NCBI GenBank assembly: GCA_910586515.1
Contig: CAJUGL010000011.1
Location: 4,083-68,082, forward strand
Direction: 5' to 3'
Source: an uncultured Acetatifactor sp.
Lineage (GTDB): Bacteria > Bacillota > Clostridia > Lachnospirales > Lachnospiraceae
Length of the DNA stretch: 64,000 nucleotides
A program made the position numbers and the translations under genes. The notes under the pieces were generated by a model, which worked only from the letters and a program-made list of their open reading frames with translations, was not told the DNA's origin and ran no database searches. Below, in pieces: positions 50,617 to 60,571 of the stretch (positions are counted from its first letter, which is position 1; each line of letters begins with the position of its first letter).

Positions 50617-52695
50617 TTAAGTTTTTTTTGACAATTCACACAATGTATGATAACCGCACTCAGCGTTGGCGCACACCAGTTTATTGCCCTTGATCAGCAA
50701 GGGGGAACCGCAGTCCGGACAATTCTGACCGGCAGGTTTCTGCCAGACCATAAAATCACAGTCCGGATTGTCGATACAGCCGTAATATTTTCTCCCTTTT
50801 TTCGTTTTTTTCAGCACGATGTCCTTCCCGCATTTCGGACAGGAGACACCTATCTTCTCAAAATAGGGCATGGTATTACGGCATTCAGGAAAACCGGGAC
50901 AGGCCAGAAAGCGTCCGTGAGGACCGTATTTGATCACCATCTGCCGTCCGCAGAGTTCACATACCTCATCGCTCACCTCGTCGGCGATGGACACATGCTC
51001 CAGCGCCTTCTCCGCCGCCTCCACAGACTTCTCCAGATCCGGATAAAATTCGGAAATCACACTCTTCCATTTTACGCTGCCCTCCTCCACTCCATCGAGA
51101 AGTTCTTCCATTCCTGCCGTAAAATGCACGTCTACTATAGAAGGAAACGCCGCCTTCATCATGCCGTTCACCGCCTCGCCCAATTCCGTGACATACAGGT
51201 TTCTCGCCTCCTTCACCACATAATGCCTTGCCATAATCGTCGTGATGGTGGGCGCGTAAGTGCTTGGACGGCCAATCCCCAGTTCCTCCAGCTCCCGCAC
51301 CAGAGAGGCCTCCGTGTAATGGGCCGGCGGCTGACTGAAATGCTGGGCAGGTTCAAAAGATTCAAAGGTAAGTTCGCTGTCCTTCGTCAAGCCTACGGAC
51401 AGGCTGTTCGGCTCCTCCCCCTCATCCCCGGCGCTGTAAACGCTCAAAAATCCCCGGAACAGCAGAGTCGAGGCGGAAAGGGTGAAAATTCTGTCAGCCG
51501 CCTGAATTTTCACCGTGGTGGTTTCATACCGCGCCTGACTCATCCGGCTTGCCAAAAACCGTTTCCAGATCAGCTGATACAGACGGAACAAATCCCTCGG
51601 CATCTGTTCCTTGACCGCCTCCGGCGTCCGGCTGACACTGGTGGGCCGAATAGCCTCATGAGCATCCTGTATCTTCTGCCCCGGCTTCTTATCTTCAGCG
51701 GCTGCGGACAAATATTCGCTGCCGTAATGCGCGGTGATAAAATCCTCTGCGGCCTGCCTGGCCTCGGCGGATACGCGAGTGGAGTCCGTACGCAGATAGG
51801 TGATGAGTCCCACTGTGCCCTCCCCTTTCAAATCCACCCCTTCATACAATTGCTGCGCCAGCCGCATGGTCTTCTGCGTAGAGAAATTCAGTGCCTTGTT
51901 TGCTTCCTGCTGAAGAGTCGATGTGGTAAAAGGCAGCGGCGGTTTTTTCACCCTCTCCCCCTGGCGCACCTCCTTCACCGTAAACTCCGCATCTTTCAGG
52001 GCGGCCATAATCCGTTCCGCCTCCTCCCTGTCGGCTATTCCTTTTTTCTCTTCCACAGTCCCGTAATACTTTGCGCGGATAGGCTTCTTTTCTCCCTTTA
52101 CCTTCAGGCACGCCTCCAGAGTCCAGTATTCCTCCGGCACGAAAGCGTTAATCTCCTCTTCCCTGTCGCAAATAATCCGCAGCGCCACCGACTGTACCCG
52201 TCCGGCGCTGAGGCCTCTCTTGATCTTGTTCCACAACAACGGTGAAATGCGATAGCCTACCATACGATCCAGAAGCCGTCTGGCCTGTTGGGCATCCACC
52301 AAATTCATATTGATTTCCCTGGCATTCTTGAGGGACTCTTTTACCGCATTCTTCGTAATCTCATTAAACGTAATCCGATATACCCTCTTATCCTCCAGTT
52401 TCAGCGCGTAAAGCAGATGCCAGGAGATCGCCTCCCCCTCCCGGTCAGGGTCAGTCGCCAGATATATTTTCTCGGCTTTCTTTACTTCCCTGCGCAGATT
52501 AGCCAGAACATCCCCCTTTCCCCGGATCGTGATATACTTCGGTTCATAATTATGCTCAATATCTATCCCCAACGAACTTTTAGGCAAATCGCGGACATGT
52601 CCGTTGGTAGCGGCCACCTGATAATTCGGCCCCAAAAATTTTTTGATGGTCTTCACTTTCGTGGGTGATTCCACGATCACCAGATATTTTGCCAT
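50617..52695 (-). CDS. topA: DNA topoisomerase I
   Basis: A 692-aa type IA topoisomerase that relaxes negative supercoils. The Toprim domain (KYLVIVESPTKVKTIKKFL, then ATDPDREGEAISWHL), the catalytic Tyr in GLITYLRTDSTR near residue 300 and three C-terminal zinc-ribbon modules (CELCGRQM with CPGFPEC, CPKCGKD with CIDNPDC, CPDCGSP with CANAEC) are visible. Length is standard. It has its own promoter and precedes codY. Confidence 0.97.
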   Translation of the reverse strand: MAKYLVIVESPTKVKTIKKFLGPNYQVAATNGHVRDLPKSSLGIDIEHNYEPKYITIRGKGDVLANLRREVKKAEKIYLATDPDREGEAISWHLLYALKLEDKRVYRITFNEITKNAVKESLKNAREINMNLVDAQQARRLLDRMVGYRISPLLWNKIKRGLSAGRVQSVALRIICDREEEINAFVPEEYWTLEACLKVKGEKKPIRAKYYGTVEEKKGIADREEAERIMAALKDAEFTVKEVRQGERVKKPPLPFTTSTLQQEANKALNFSTQKTMRLAQQLYEGVDLKGEGTVGLITYLRTDSTRVSAEARQAAEDFITAHYGSEYLSAAAEDKKPGQKIQDAHEAIRPTSVSRTPEAVKEQMPRDLFRLYQLIWKRFLASRMSQARYETTTVKIQAADRIFTLSASTLLFRGFLSVYSAGDEGEEPNSLSVGLTKDSELTFESFEPAQHFSQPPAHYTEASLVRELEELGIGRPSTYAPTITTIMARHYVVKEARNLYVTELGEAVNGMMKAAFPSIVDVHFTAGMEELLDGVEEGSVKWKSVISEFYPDLEKSVEAAEKALEHVSIADEVSDEVCELCGRQMVIKYGPHGRFLACPGFPECRNTMPYFEKIGVSCPKCGKDIVLKKTKKGRKYYGCIDNPDCDFMVWQKPAGQNCPDCGSPLLIKGNKLVCANAECGYHTLCELSKKT

Positions 52696-52770
52696 AATAA
52701 GCCCCCTTTGCTTCGCTGCATTGTATCAGATACCATATCTTTGTCTAAAATAAAATATCCGACGCGAAAC

Positions 52771-52799
52771 AATATACACCAAAAAAAGAAAGTATGCAA
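52771..52799 (-). promoter_or_regulatory. Sigma-A-type promoter of topA
   Basis: TTGCAT (52799..52794), a 17-nt spacer and TATATT (52776..52771) on the minus strand give a predicted leader of about 70 nt. The leader contains a small GTATC-A-GATAC inverted repeat (52723-52733). Confidence 0.72.
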
Positions 52800-52941
52800 T
52801 ATTTTTCTAAAAATTTCGAAATTATTAACATATTACAAAACTGGATGTATCTGGAAAAACATCAGAATACCGGGGATATCCCTGAGCGGTAAGAAAACAG
52901 GCAGGTCTGCTTCTGCAGAACAAGCCTTCCTATAGTATAAG

Positions 52942-52981
52942 AAAAAGAAAACTTTGAAACCCTTATGGATCTCAAAGTTTT
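52942..52981 (-). terminator. Intrinsic terminator after tRNA-Glu
   Basis: AAAACTTTGA (52948-52957) and TCAAAGTTTT (52972-52981) form a 10-bp stem; on the minus strand the stem is followed by TCTTTTTC. It begins 4 nt behind the tRNA. The about 140 nt from here to the topA promoter are AT-rich with no other feature seen. Confidence 0.8.
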
Positions 52982-52984
52982 TAG

Positions 52985-53056
52985 CAGCTGATAGGGGAAT
53001 CGAACCCCTGTTTCCGCCGTGAGAGGGCGGCGTCTTGACCGCTTGACCAATCAGCC
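52985..53056 (-). tRNA. tRNA-Glu (anticodon CTC)
   Basis: A 72-nt cloverleaf on the minus strand. The acceptor arms GGCTGAT and ATCAGCT pair with one G-U at the end; the anticodon stem CCGCC/GGCGG encloses the loop CTCTCAC with anticodon CTC; the T arm is AGGGG-TTCGAAT-CCCCT. The discriminator is G and CCA is not encoded. It has its own promoter and terminator. Confidence 0.95.
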
Positions 53057-53098
53057 TTAACTTTCTTTTGTTTGATACCGTATCTGCGGTACTTGTAT

Positions 53099-53127
53099 AT
53101 AATACAACACTTTTAAAAATTATGCAA
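53099..53127 (-). promoter_or_regulatory. Promoter of tRNA-Glu
   Basis: TTGCAT (53127..53122), a 17-nt spacer and TATTAT (53104..53099) lie about 40 nt before the 5' end of the tRNA. An A/T-rich tract (53131-53160), possibly an UP-like element, is immediately upstream. Confidence 0.72.
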
Positions 53128-53231
53128 GTACTTTTTTTAAATTTTTTTAAAAATTTTTTCAGCCCTGCAAAAGAGCATTCCATCCGCCTTCCGCCTCAGG
53201 CAGAAAGCGGACGGACAATACTTAAAATTTC

Positions 53232-53260
53232 CAGCTGTTCAGACAGGGCGCTGAACTGTT
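53232..53260. repeat. Dispersed hairpin repeat directly behind polC
   Basis: CTGTTCAG (53235-53242), loop ACAGGGCG, CTGAACTG (53251-53258) form a hairpin beginning 3 nt after the polC stop. The core matches the repeats at 4649-4684 and 22965-22996. On the minus strand it is followed by GGAAATTTT, a weak T-run, so it may serve as polC terminator. Confidence 0.65.
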
Positions 53261-53261
53261 G

Positions 53262-56200
53262 CTAAAAATCAAACAGGCTCAGCTGATTGGATTCCGGCAG
53301 GTCTCCCAACAGTCCCAGAGAACCCATCAGATCAACCATGGTTTTGGATACCTTCGTTCTCTCCCTGAAATCATCCTTGGAGATAAACGGCCCGTTCTTC
53401 ACCGCCTCCACAATGGCATCCGCCGCCTTATCCCCCAGCCCTTCTATACTATTTAAGGAAGGCATCAGTTTATCTCCCACAATCTGGAATGTGCGCGACT
53501 GTGCGGTAAAGATATCAATGGGCGCAAATTCAAATCCCCTGGCATACATTTCCTGCACTACCCGCATATCGCTGTACGCCGCTTCCTCCCGGTTGGTGAG
53601 AGGCACTGCCCCCGCTTCTTTGTCCGCTGCCGCGTCCATCCGCCGCTTGTAGTCCGCCATGGTTGCCTCCAGACGGGTCTGCCCCTGGCACATCAGCTCA
53701 TAAGAAAAAGCTTTTGCCCGAATACTGAAAAAAGCGCCGTAATAGGCCAACGGATAGTTTATTTTGCAATAGGCAATCCGCCAGGCCATCATGACATAGG
53801 CAGCCGCATGCGCCTTGGGAAACATGTATTTGATTTTCTTGCAGGAAGCAATATACCAGTCCGGCACGTCGCACTCCTTCATGGCAGTGATCCAGTCGTC
53901 CTTCAGCCCCTTCCCCTTGCGGACGCTCTCCATAATGGTGAAAGCCAGACTTGACTCCACTCCCATCTGAATCAGATAAACCATAATATCGTCGCGGGTA
54001 CAGATGGCGGTGGATATGGTAGCCGTACCGCTCATAATCAGATCCTGAGCATTTCCCACCCACACATCCGTGCCATGAGACAATCCGGCAATGCGCACCA
54101 GGTCCGAGAAAGCCTGGGGTTTAGTATCAATTAACATCTGCATGGCAAAATCCGTGCCGAATTCCGGAATCCCCAGGGCGCCTAATTTTGTCCCGCCGAT
54201 CTGTTCCGGCCTGATTCCCAGGACATCCGTATTCTGGAAAAGACTCATGACCTTCCTGTCGTCCAGAGGAATGGTCAGAGGATCCCTGCCTGTCATATCC
54301 TGCAGCATGCGGATCATCGTCGGATCGTCGTGTCCCAGTATATCCAGTTTCAGCAGGTTGTGATCGATTGAATGATAATCAAAATGCGTGGTAACGATAT
54401 CCGTAGTCATATCGTTAGCCGGATGCTGTACCGGGGTAAAGGAATTGATATCCTGCCCGATGGGCAGCACAACGATTCCTCCCGGATGCTGTCCCGTGCT
54501 CCTGCGGACCCCTGCAACACCCATGGCAAGTCTCTCCATCTCGCTTTTCCGCCTGTGTCTTCCTCTCTCCTCAAAATAATTTTTTACGTAGCCGAATGCC
54601 GTCTTGTCGGCCAGAGTGGCAATGGTTCCCGCGCGGTAGGTCTGTCCTGCCCCGAAAATTACCTCCGTATATTTATGCGCTTTAGACTGATATTCTCCCG
54701 AAAAATTCAGATCGATATCCGGCTCCTTATCCCCCTTAAAGCCCAAAAAAGTCTCAAAGGGTATATCGAACCCGTCCTTTTTCAACACCTCACCGCACTC
54801 GGGACAGACCTTATCCGGCATATCCACTCCTGCCTTTCCGGCATATGCCTTTACCTCTTTGCTGTCAAAATCAACATAATAGCATTTACTGCAGTAATAG
54901 TGGGGACTCAGGGGATTGATCTCCGTAATTCCCGCCATGGTGGCCACAAAAGAACTTCCCACACTCCCCCTGGAACCCACAAGATAACCGTCCTCCACAG
55001 ACTTCCACACCAGCTTCTGGGCAATGATATACATCACGGCAAAACCATTTGTGATAATGGAATGCAGCTCCTTTTCCAGGCGCGCCTCCACAATCTGCGG
55101 AAGCTCCGGACCGTATATTTCATGGGCCTTATCATAACAGATTTTGGTCAGTTTCTTGTCGCTGTCCTCAATGACCGGAGCACATTTATCCGGCCGGACC
55201 GGCGCTATGGATTCCACCATATCCGCGATGAGATTCGTATTTTTCACTACGATTTCAAAAGCCTTCTCACTGCCCAGATAGGCGAATTCTTCCAGCATTT
55301 CATCCGTAGTGTGCAGAAAGAGCGGTGCCTGATCATCGGCATCCTCAAATCCCCTGCCCGCCATGATGATTCGACGGTACACTTCGTCCTCCGGATCCAG
55401 AAAATGAACGTCGCAGGTGCCCACCACCGGCTTATGAAACTGCTCTCCCAGCTTCACAATACGGCGGTTTATATTCTGAATATCTTCCATGGAATGAATG
55501 CTGCGTATCCTGTCCGAAGCAATCATGAACTTGTTGTTTCCCAGGGGCTGTATCTCCAGATAATCATAAAAACTGACAATTCTCGCTATCTGCATCTCGC
55601 TTTGCTCGTCCAGCAGCGCGCGGTAGAGCTCCCCGGCCTCACATGCGCTTCCCAGAATAAGGCCGTCCCTGTACTTCATGACCAGGCTCTTGGGAATCCT
55701 GGGATGCCTGCCCGCATAATAAGTCAGATGGGATTCCGTGACCAGTTTGTACAGATTGATCCTGCCCAAATCATTCTTTGCCAGAATAATGGCGTGGTAG
55801 GTAGGAAGCTTTTTCACCAAATCCGCGCTGGCCGCCCCCAGGGCATTCAGCTCCGTCAGCGTATGTATCCCCCTGTCCTTCAGCATCTGTATAAATTTCA
55901 GAAAAATCCACGCCGTACATTCCGCGTCGTCCACGGCACGATGATGGTTTTCCAGAGAAATATTCAATGTCTTTGCCACCGCGTCAAGCGTATGCTTTGC
56001 CTGGTCCGGAAGCAGCACCCTGGCGATTCCCACAGTATCCACATAGGTGCACTCCCCGCTTCCCCCCGGGCCGCCTGCATCCGGAACGCCGCTCTCCTCA
56101 CTCATCATCCCCGCCGCCGCTGCGCCTGACTCCTCCCCGGTCAATCTCCCTACGGAAACATCTGCGAGAGACAGGCCCTGCCTCCTGGCATTCTCCAGGA

Positions 56201-58019
56201 TAAAGCTCATATCAAATCCGGCATTGTGCGCCACCAGCACGCATCCCCGGCAGAATTCCAGGAACCTGGGCAGCACATCCTCTATCAGGGGCGCGTCAGT
56301 AACCATATCATCCCGGATGCCTGTAAGCTTTTCTATCTCAAAAGGAATAGGCGTCTGGGGATTGACAAAAGCGGAAAAACGATCTTCCACCTTGCCTCCG
56401 CTGACTCTGACCGCTCCGATCTCAATGATTCGATTGTTCACAGGAGAAAAGCCTGTGGTCTCAATGTCAAATACCACAAATTTTTCGTCCAGAGACTGGC
56501 CCCTGCCGCCTGTGACAATTTCCTTCAAATCGTCTACCAAGTACGCCTCAACACCGTAAATTACCTTAAAAAAATCCTCTTTATCGGGCGGCGCTTCCCC
56601 CTTTTCCTTGCACTTCGCCTTACAGGCTTTCCACAAATCTTCCCACACATGGTAAGCATCCGTAAAGCCCTGAACTACGCCGTGATCCGTGACGGCAATG
56701 GCGCGATGCCCCCACTTGTAGGCTCGTTTCACAATATCTTTAGCCTCAGAAACACCGTCAAAATCACTCATTTTTGTATGACAATGCAGTTCCACGCGCT
56801 TATGCCTGGCCGTATCCATCCTGGACGTGGTAAAATCCTGCACTTTTTTGATACCTGTCAACGAGCCTATGGTCAGCTCATGATCAAACTTATCCAGGGT
56901 TGCCACACCCTTGATCTTTACAAAATTGCCTGCCTTTAAACTGTCCAGCAGTTCTTTCACCTGTTCGTTTTTCGCAAAAAGTTTCACTGTCATGGTATCC
57001 GTAAAATCCGTCACGTCAAACATGACAATCGTTCTTTCGTTTCTTATCTGCCGGTTGTCCGTTTTGAGAACCTTGCCCCGGATAGTGACCTCCCCCATTT
57101 CTCCGATGATTTCATCTATGGGTATAGCCTCGTCCTCAAAATCTCTGCCGTAGATCACATCCGGATTATCCGACTGCTTCAGAGAACGTGTAAAATCCCC
57201 GTTCCTGCGGAATTCTCCCCGCCGAAAATCTCCTTTCCGTTGGAACCCCTCCGCCTGCCTCGTGGCTCCCGCGCCTGCCGCGGCCTCCGGATTCCCGGCT
57301 GTTTTCGGATATTGTCCGCCGTTCTGAACAGAGCTTTCTTTTGCCCCCGTCCGGGAGGAATCTGTCCGGGGCCGGCTGCTTTTTCCGGAATCGGATACGG
57401 AGGAACTTTCCGAATCATGACTCCCGCCGCGATTCGCCCGCATGCAGATCTCCTGGACCCGCATGCGGATTTTCAGTTCGTCGTCCTCGGCAAACTTCCC
57501 TGTCTGCGCCTCTTTATAGGCTGTCTCGATCTGTACCTCCAGACCGCAGCGCTCCACCAATATCTTCTCCAGAACCCGGATAAGCTCCGGCTCTCTGGCC
57601 CTGTTGGGCAGATTGTCCTCCATTGTGATCAGTATTTTCCCGGCCGCAGGGTATGTAATATCCGCCGTCCGAAAAGCATTGTATTCAATATAGCTGTACT
57701 GCTGCACTTCTTCCAGAATACTCTCCCGATAGATTTCCATCAGATTCTCCGGCGTGTACTGAGCGGAAAGCGCAAAATGTTCAAATATCCGGACCGTCAG
57801 CGGCGCATTGGCAAAAAGCTGACGCTTAATCTCCTTTTCCGCGGCCCAGATATCCTTTTTCATAATCAGCCTGGTACTGAACAGATAAACGGATAGCCTG
57901 TCTCTTTTTTTGGTTGCGGATACGCGCTCTATCTTCGACTGTTCCAGCTTGTCATACAGATTTCCCTTTATCTCCAGAGTGGGAAAAACTTCAAAAAACG
58001 GCTTAAGCTTTGTCATCAT
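53262..58019 (-). CDS. polC: DNA polymerase III PolC-type alpha subunit
   Basis: A 1585-aa replicative polymerase of low-GC Gram-positives. Domains in order: N-terminal region (about 1-195), a disordered Ser/Gly/Arg-rich linker (about 197-285), OB fold (about 310-390), PHP ([14 protein letters not shown] near 410 with TDHG), inserted 3'-5' exonuclease (FDIETTGF near 518, closing with [12 protein letters not shown] near 695), zinc site (CSKC near 1046 and CPEC near 1074), and the polymerase core (GSRGSVGSS near 1017 and PDIDLNFSG near 1102). The exonuclease carries an extra Gly/Ala/Ser-rich stretch (about 630-660). The start ATG overlaps the ispG stop; a TTG two codons earlier has no site. Confidence 0.97.
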   Translation of the reverse strand: MMTKLKPFFEVFPTLEIKGNLYDKLEQSKIERVSATKKRDRLSVYLFSTRLIMKKDIWAAEKEIKRQLFANAPLTVRIFEHFALSAQYTPENLMEIYRESILEEVQQYSYIEYNAFRTADITYPAAGKILITMEDNLPNRAREPELIRVLEKILVERCGLEVQIETAYKEAQTGKFAEDDELKIRMRVQEICMRANRGGSHDSESSSVSDSGKSSRPRTDSSRTGAKESSVQNGGQYPKTAGNPEAAAGAGATRQAEGFQRKGDFRRGEFRRNGDFTRSLKQSDNPDVIYGRDFEDEAIPIDEIIGEMGEVTIRGKVLKTDNRQIRNERTIVMFDVTDFTDTMTVKLFAKNEQVKELLDSLKAGNFVKIKGVATLDKFDHELTIGSLTGIKKVQDFTTSRMDTARHKRVELHCHTKMSDFDGVSEAKDIVKRAYKWGHRAIAVTDHGVVQGFTDAYHVWEDLWKACKAKCKEKGEAPPDKEDFFKVIYGVEAYLVDDLKEIVTGGRGQSLDEKFVVFDIETTGFSPVNNRIIEIGAVRVSGGKVEDRFSAFVNPQTPIPFEIEKLTGIRDDMVTDAPLIEDVLPRFLEFCRGCVLVAHNAGFDMSFILENARRQGLSLADVSVGRLTGEESGAAAAGMMSEESGVPDAGGPGGSGECTYVDTVGIARVLLPDQAKHTLDAVAKTLNISLENHHRAVDDAECTAWIFLKFIQMLKDRGIHTLTELNALGAASADLVKKLPTYHAIILAKNDLGRINLYKLVTESHLTYYAGRHPRIPKSLVMKYRDGLILGSACEAGELYRALLDEQSEMQIARIVSFYDYLEIQPLGNNKFMIASDRIRSIHSMEDIQNINRRIVKLGEQFHKPVVGTCDVHFLDPEDEVYRRIIMAGRGFEDADDQAPLFLHTTDEMLEEFAYLGSEKAFEIVVKNTNLIADMVESIAPVRPDKCAPVIEDSDKKLTKICYDKAHEIYGPELPQIVEARLEKELHSIITNGFAVMYIIAQKLVWKSVEDGYLVGSRGSVGSSFVATMAGITEINPLSPHYYCSKCYYVDFDSKEVKAYAGKAGVDMPDKVCPECGEVLKKDGFDIPFETFLGFKGDKEPDIDLNFSGEYQSKAHKYTEVIFGAGQTYRAGTIATLADKTAFGYVKNYFEERGRHRRKSEMERLAMGVAGVRRSTGQHPGGIVVLPIGQDINSFTPVQHPANDMTTDIVTTHFDYHSIDHNLLKLDILGHDDPTMIRMLQDMTGRDPLTIPLDDRKVMSLFQNTDVLGIRPEQIGGTKLGALGIPEFGTDFAMQMLIDTKPQAFSDLVRIAGLSHGTDVWVGNAQDLIMSGTATISTAICTRDDIMVYLIQMGVESSLAFTIMESVRKGKGLKDDWITAMKECDVPDWYIASCKKIKYMFPKAHAAAYVMMAWRIAYCKINYPLAYYGAFFSIRAKAFSYELMCQGQTRLEATMADYKRRMDAAADKEAGAVPLTNREEAAYSDMRVVQEMYARGFEFAPIDIFTAQSRTFQIVGDKLMPSLNSIEGLGDKAADAIVEAVKNGPFISKDDFRERTKVSKTMVDLMGSLGLLGDLPESNQLSLFDF

Positions 58020-59068
58020 GTCCAATTATCCAACTCTTCCTTCAATGCTTCCAACAACTGCTCCTCCGGCACTTTGCGGATGATTTCTCCCTTCTTGAAC
58101 AGAAGACCTTCCCCCTGGCCGCCCGCCACGCCCAGCTCCGCCTCCCTCGCCTCTCCCGGTCCGTTTACCGCGCAGCCCATCACTGCCACTTTGATTGCGA
58201 GAGGATAGTTCTCCGCAAGCTTTTCCACCCTGTTCGCCAGATCGATCAGATCAATCCGCGTTCTCCCGCAGGTGGGACAGGAAACTACCTCGATGCCGCC
58301 GCTGCGGAGTCCCAAAGTACGAAGAATCAGCTTTGCCGATCTGATCTCCTCCACCGGATCTCCGGTGAGTGACACCCGGACAGTATCACCGATACCCTGA
58401 TGCAGAATCAATCCGAGCCCCAAAGCCGATTTGATATTCCCGCTCAGCAGAGTGCCGGACTCCGTGATGCCTACATGAAGAGGATACTCTGTCCTTTCCG
58501 CCAGCAGTTCGTGCGCCCTTACGCACATCAGCACATCCGAGGACTTAATGCTGATGACAAGGTCAAAAAAACCAAGCTCCTCCATCATCCGCGCCTGACC
58601 CAGTGCGCTCTCAACCAGCCCTTCCGCCGTCACACCTCCGTATTTTTCCAACAGCCGTCTTTCCAGCGATCCTCCGTTGACCCCGATACGGATGGGAATG
58701 CCTCTGCCTGCCGCCGCATCCGCCACCGCCTTAAGCTTTTCCGGGCCGCCGATATTCCCCGGATTAATGCGTATCTTGTCCGCGCCGTTTTCTATGGCGG
58801 CAATCGCCATCTTATAGTCAAAATGAATATCCGCCACCAACGGAATATGAATGCGGCGTTTAATTTCTCCCAATGCTTCGGCCGCCTCCCTGTCCGGCAC
58901 CGTACAGCGGATAATTTCACATCCCGCACGCTCCAGTTCCAAAATTTGCCCTACCGTGGCATCCACGTCCTGTGTTTTTGTATTTGTCATGGACTGGATG
59001 AGAACGGGATTGCCCCCGCCGATTTTCCTGCCGCCGATCTGTACTGTTTTTGTGTGCTCTCTGTGCAT
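58016..59068 (-). CDS. ispG: 4-hydroxy-3-methylbut-2-enyl diphosphate synthase IspG
   Basis: A 350-aa iron-sulfur enzyme of the MEP isoprenoid pathway that reduces MEcPP to HMBPP with flavodoxin or ferredoxin electrons. The [4Fe-4S] ligands appear in SCPTCGRT and in [10 protein letters not shown]; the N-terminal TIM barrel starts with [10 protein letters not shown]. Length fits the short bacterial form. AGGAGG stands upstream of the ATG. The stop overlaps the polC start (ATGA), so the two are co-translated. Other MEP genes that commonly precede it (dxr, rseP) are not here. Confidence 0.96.
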   Translation of the reverse strand: MHREHTKTVQIGGRKIGGGNPVLIQSMTNTKTQDVDATVGQILELERAGCEIIRCTVPDREAAEALGEIKRRIHIPLVADIHFDYKMAIAAIENGADKIRINPGNIGGPEKLKAVADAAAGRGIPIRIGVNGGSLERRLLEKYGGVTAEGLVESALGQARMMEELGFFDLVISIKSSDVLMCVRAHELLAERTEYPLHVGITESGTLLSGNIKSALGLGLILHQGIGDTVRVSLTGDPVEEIRSAKLILRTLGLRSGGIEVVSCPTCGRTRIDLIDLANRVEKLAENYPLAIKVAVMGCAVNGPGEAREAELGVAGGQGEGLLFKKGEIIRKVPEEQLLEALKEELDNWT

Positions 59069-59153
59069 AAATACCTCCTTACCGCCAGACGGACCTGCCC
59101 GGGCCCCTGTACCCGGCCCGCTGCGCCCGTCCTGAACAAAACCTCATTGGAAA

Positions 59154-59182
59154 AGTATACCACAGACCCTTCCTCATGTCAG
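59154..59182 (-). promoter_or_regulatory. Sigma-A-type promoter of ispG-polC
   Basis: CTGACA (59182..59177), a 17-nt spacer and TATACT (59159..59154) on the minus strand give a leader of about 80 nt. It lies 38 nt downstream of the repeat element that follows dprA. Confidence 0.75.
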
Positions 59183-59212
59183 CCAAAAACAGTAAACCGG
59201 CTGTAAAAAATA

Positions 59213-59355
59213 TCATCCCCGTTACTGTTCACAGGTGCTTCCGCGAAGTGTTTTCGTGCGCATTTTGCACCAAATTCACGAGTCAGCACTGCGCGAAATT
59301 GCTGTTTTTGCAATTTCTGTGCATCAGTTACTGTGAACGGAGTGAACTCATCCCC
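59213..59355. mobile_element. 127-bp MITE-like element with 8-bp target duplication at the dprA stop
   Basis: The stretch 59221-59347 is flanked by perfect direct repeats TCATCCCC (59213-59220 and 59348-59355). The right copy holds the TGA stop of dprA. Left end: GTTACTGTTCAC; right end: GTTACTGTGAAC, GGA, GTGAAC. Inside are hairpins such as GAAATTGC/GCAATTTC around a T-rich loop and GTGC/GCAC. No ORF is present. These properties fit a non-autonomous palindromic element that inserted just behind a stop codon; it shares terminal words with the smaller elements near 18508 and 22997. Confidence 0.62.
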
Positions 59356-60496
59356 TGAGGCAGAAATGTCCCGGGCTGATCTGCAGAGCCAGTTCTTCCA
59401 TACACAACTGCATCACAAAAGAAATAATCTGTTTTTCTTTATACCTGCCGCCCAGCGCCTGGCCAATCTCATCCAATGTTTTGGGAGAAAAATCAAGAAC
59501 ACCATATACCTGCGCCAGCTCTTCCGACAAATGCTCCGGCACAGCCTTTTCCTTCTTCTGCTCCGGGCTTGTCTTATGCACGTTTTTATGTTTTATTATA
59601 TTTTTCTTTTTGTTTTCTCCCATCTGCAGAATCTCTTCAAATAAACTCTCCGGATTCAGAAAAACCCCCGCTCCCTGTCTGATCAGACGGTTGCAGCCGT
59701 CGCTGAGCCTGTCCGTCACCCGCCCCGGCACTACATATACCTCCCTGCCCTGTTCCAGAGCCATGTCTACCGTGATCAGCGTGCCGCTCTTTATTCTCGC
59801 CTCCACCACCACTACAGCATCCGCCATACCGCTGACTATGCGGTTCCTGGGCGGAAAGTTATGCGGCCGAGCGGGCGTTCCGCTGGGATAGGTAGACACT
59901 AAGGCCCCTTTCTCCGCCAGCTGGTCATAGAGCCTTCTGTTCTGGGCAGGATAACAGATATCCACCCCTGACCCCAGCACCCCCAGGGAAAAACCTCCCG
60001 CCTCCAGAGCCGCCGTCTGGCTGATGCCGTCAATGCCCTTGGCCATACCGCTGACCACAACCGCCCCCAGCTTCCCCAGGGCGGCCCCCAGCTCTCCCGC
60101 CACATATCTCCCGTACTCGGAACACTCCCTGGCCCCGATGACGGCCACCGCCGGCAATTCTTCCGATGGCAGCCTGCCCCGGACAAAGACACAATAAGGC
60201 GCATCCGGGATATCCCTCAGTCTCTTCGGATATCCCTCCTCCCCAAAAGTCACCAGGGCAATTCCCTCCTCCAGCATTTCGTAATACTTTTCCTCCAGAG
60301 ACCATTTCCCGGTATACTCCTTAAGGCGCTCAGCCTGAGCCTCCGAAAGTACTTCTCTCCACTTTTTCCTGTCAGCCAGATAGACCCCTTCCGGCCCTCC
60401 GCAGACCTCCGACAGTCTGTGCAGCTGACGACTGCCAATGTCCGGAAAGCTGCACAGCCAGCAGGCATACATCTTTTCCCGTTCTTTATTCTCCAT
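59348..60496 (-). CDS. dprA: DNA-processing protein DprA
   Basis: A 382-aa protein that loads RecA on incoming single-stranded DNA during transformation. The Rossmann-like domain shows AVIGARECSEYGR, VVSGMAKGIDGISQTAALEAGG and the conserved FPPRNRIVSGMADAVVVVEA. The C-terminal about 80 residues form a winged-helix-like domain (LDEIGQALGGRYKEKQI). Its stop codon is contained in the direct repeat of an inserted element. It comes 75 nt after comM. Confidence 0.94.
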   Translation of the reverse strand: MENKEREKMYACWLCSFPDIGSRQLHRLSEVCGGPEGVYLADRKKWREVLSEAQAERLKEYTGKWSLEEKYYEMLEEGIALVTFGEEGYPKRLRDIPDAPYCVFVRGRLPSEELPAVAVIGARECSEYGRYVAGELGAALGKLGAVVVSGMAKGIDGISQTAALEAGGFSLGVLGSGVDICYPAQNRRLYDQLAEKGALVSTYPSGTPARPHNFPPRNRIVSGMADAVVVVEARIKSGTLITVDMALEQGREVYVVPGRVTDRLSDGCNRLIRQGAGVFLNPESLFEEILQMGENKKKNIIKHKNVHKTSPEQKKEKAVPEHLSEELAQVYGVLDFSPKTLDEIGQALGGRYKEKQIISFVMQLCMEELALQISPGHFCLRG

Positions 60497-60571
60497 ATCT
60501 TCTCCTTTATCTCTCCTGTTCCGCTCTCCTTTCGCAGCCTTTTCCCGCGGAACCGCTGCTTCGTCTGTTCC

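Noticed and set aside
53232..53270. Target-site duplication around the polC hairpin
   Set aside because: Flanks TAAAATTT and TAAAAATC agree only in part; not good enough to be called a duplication.
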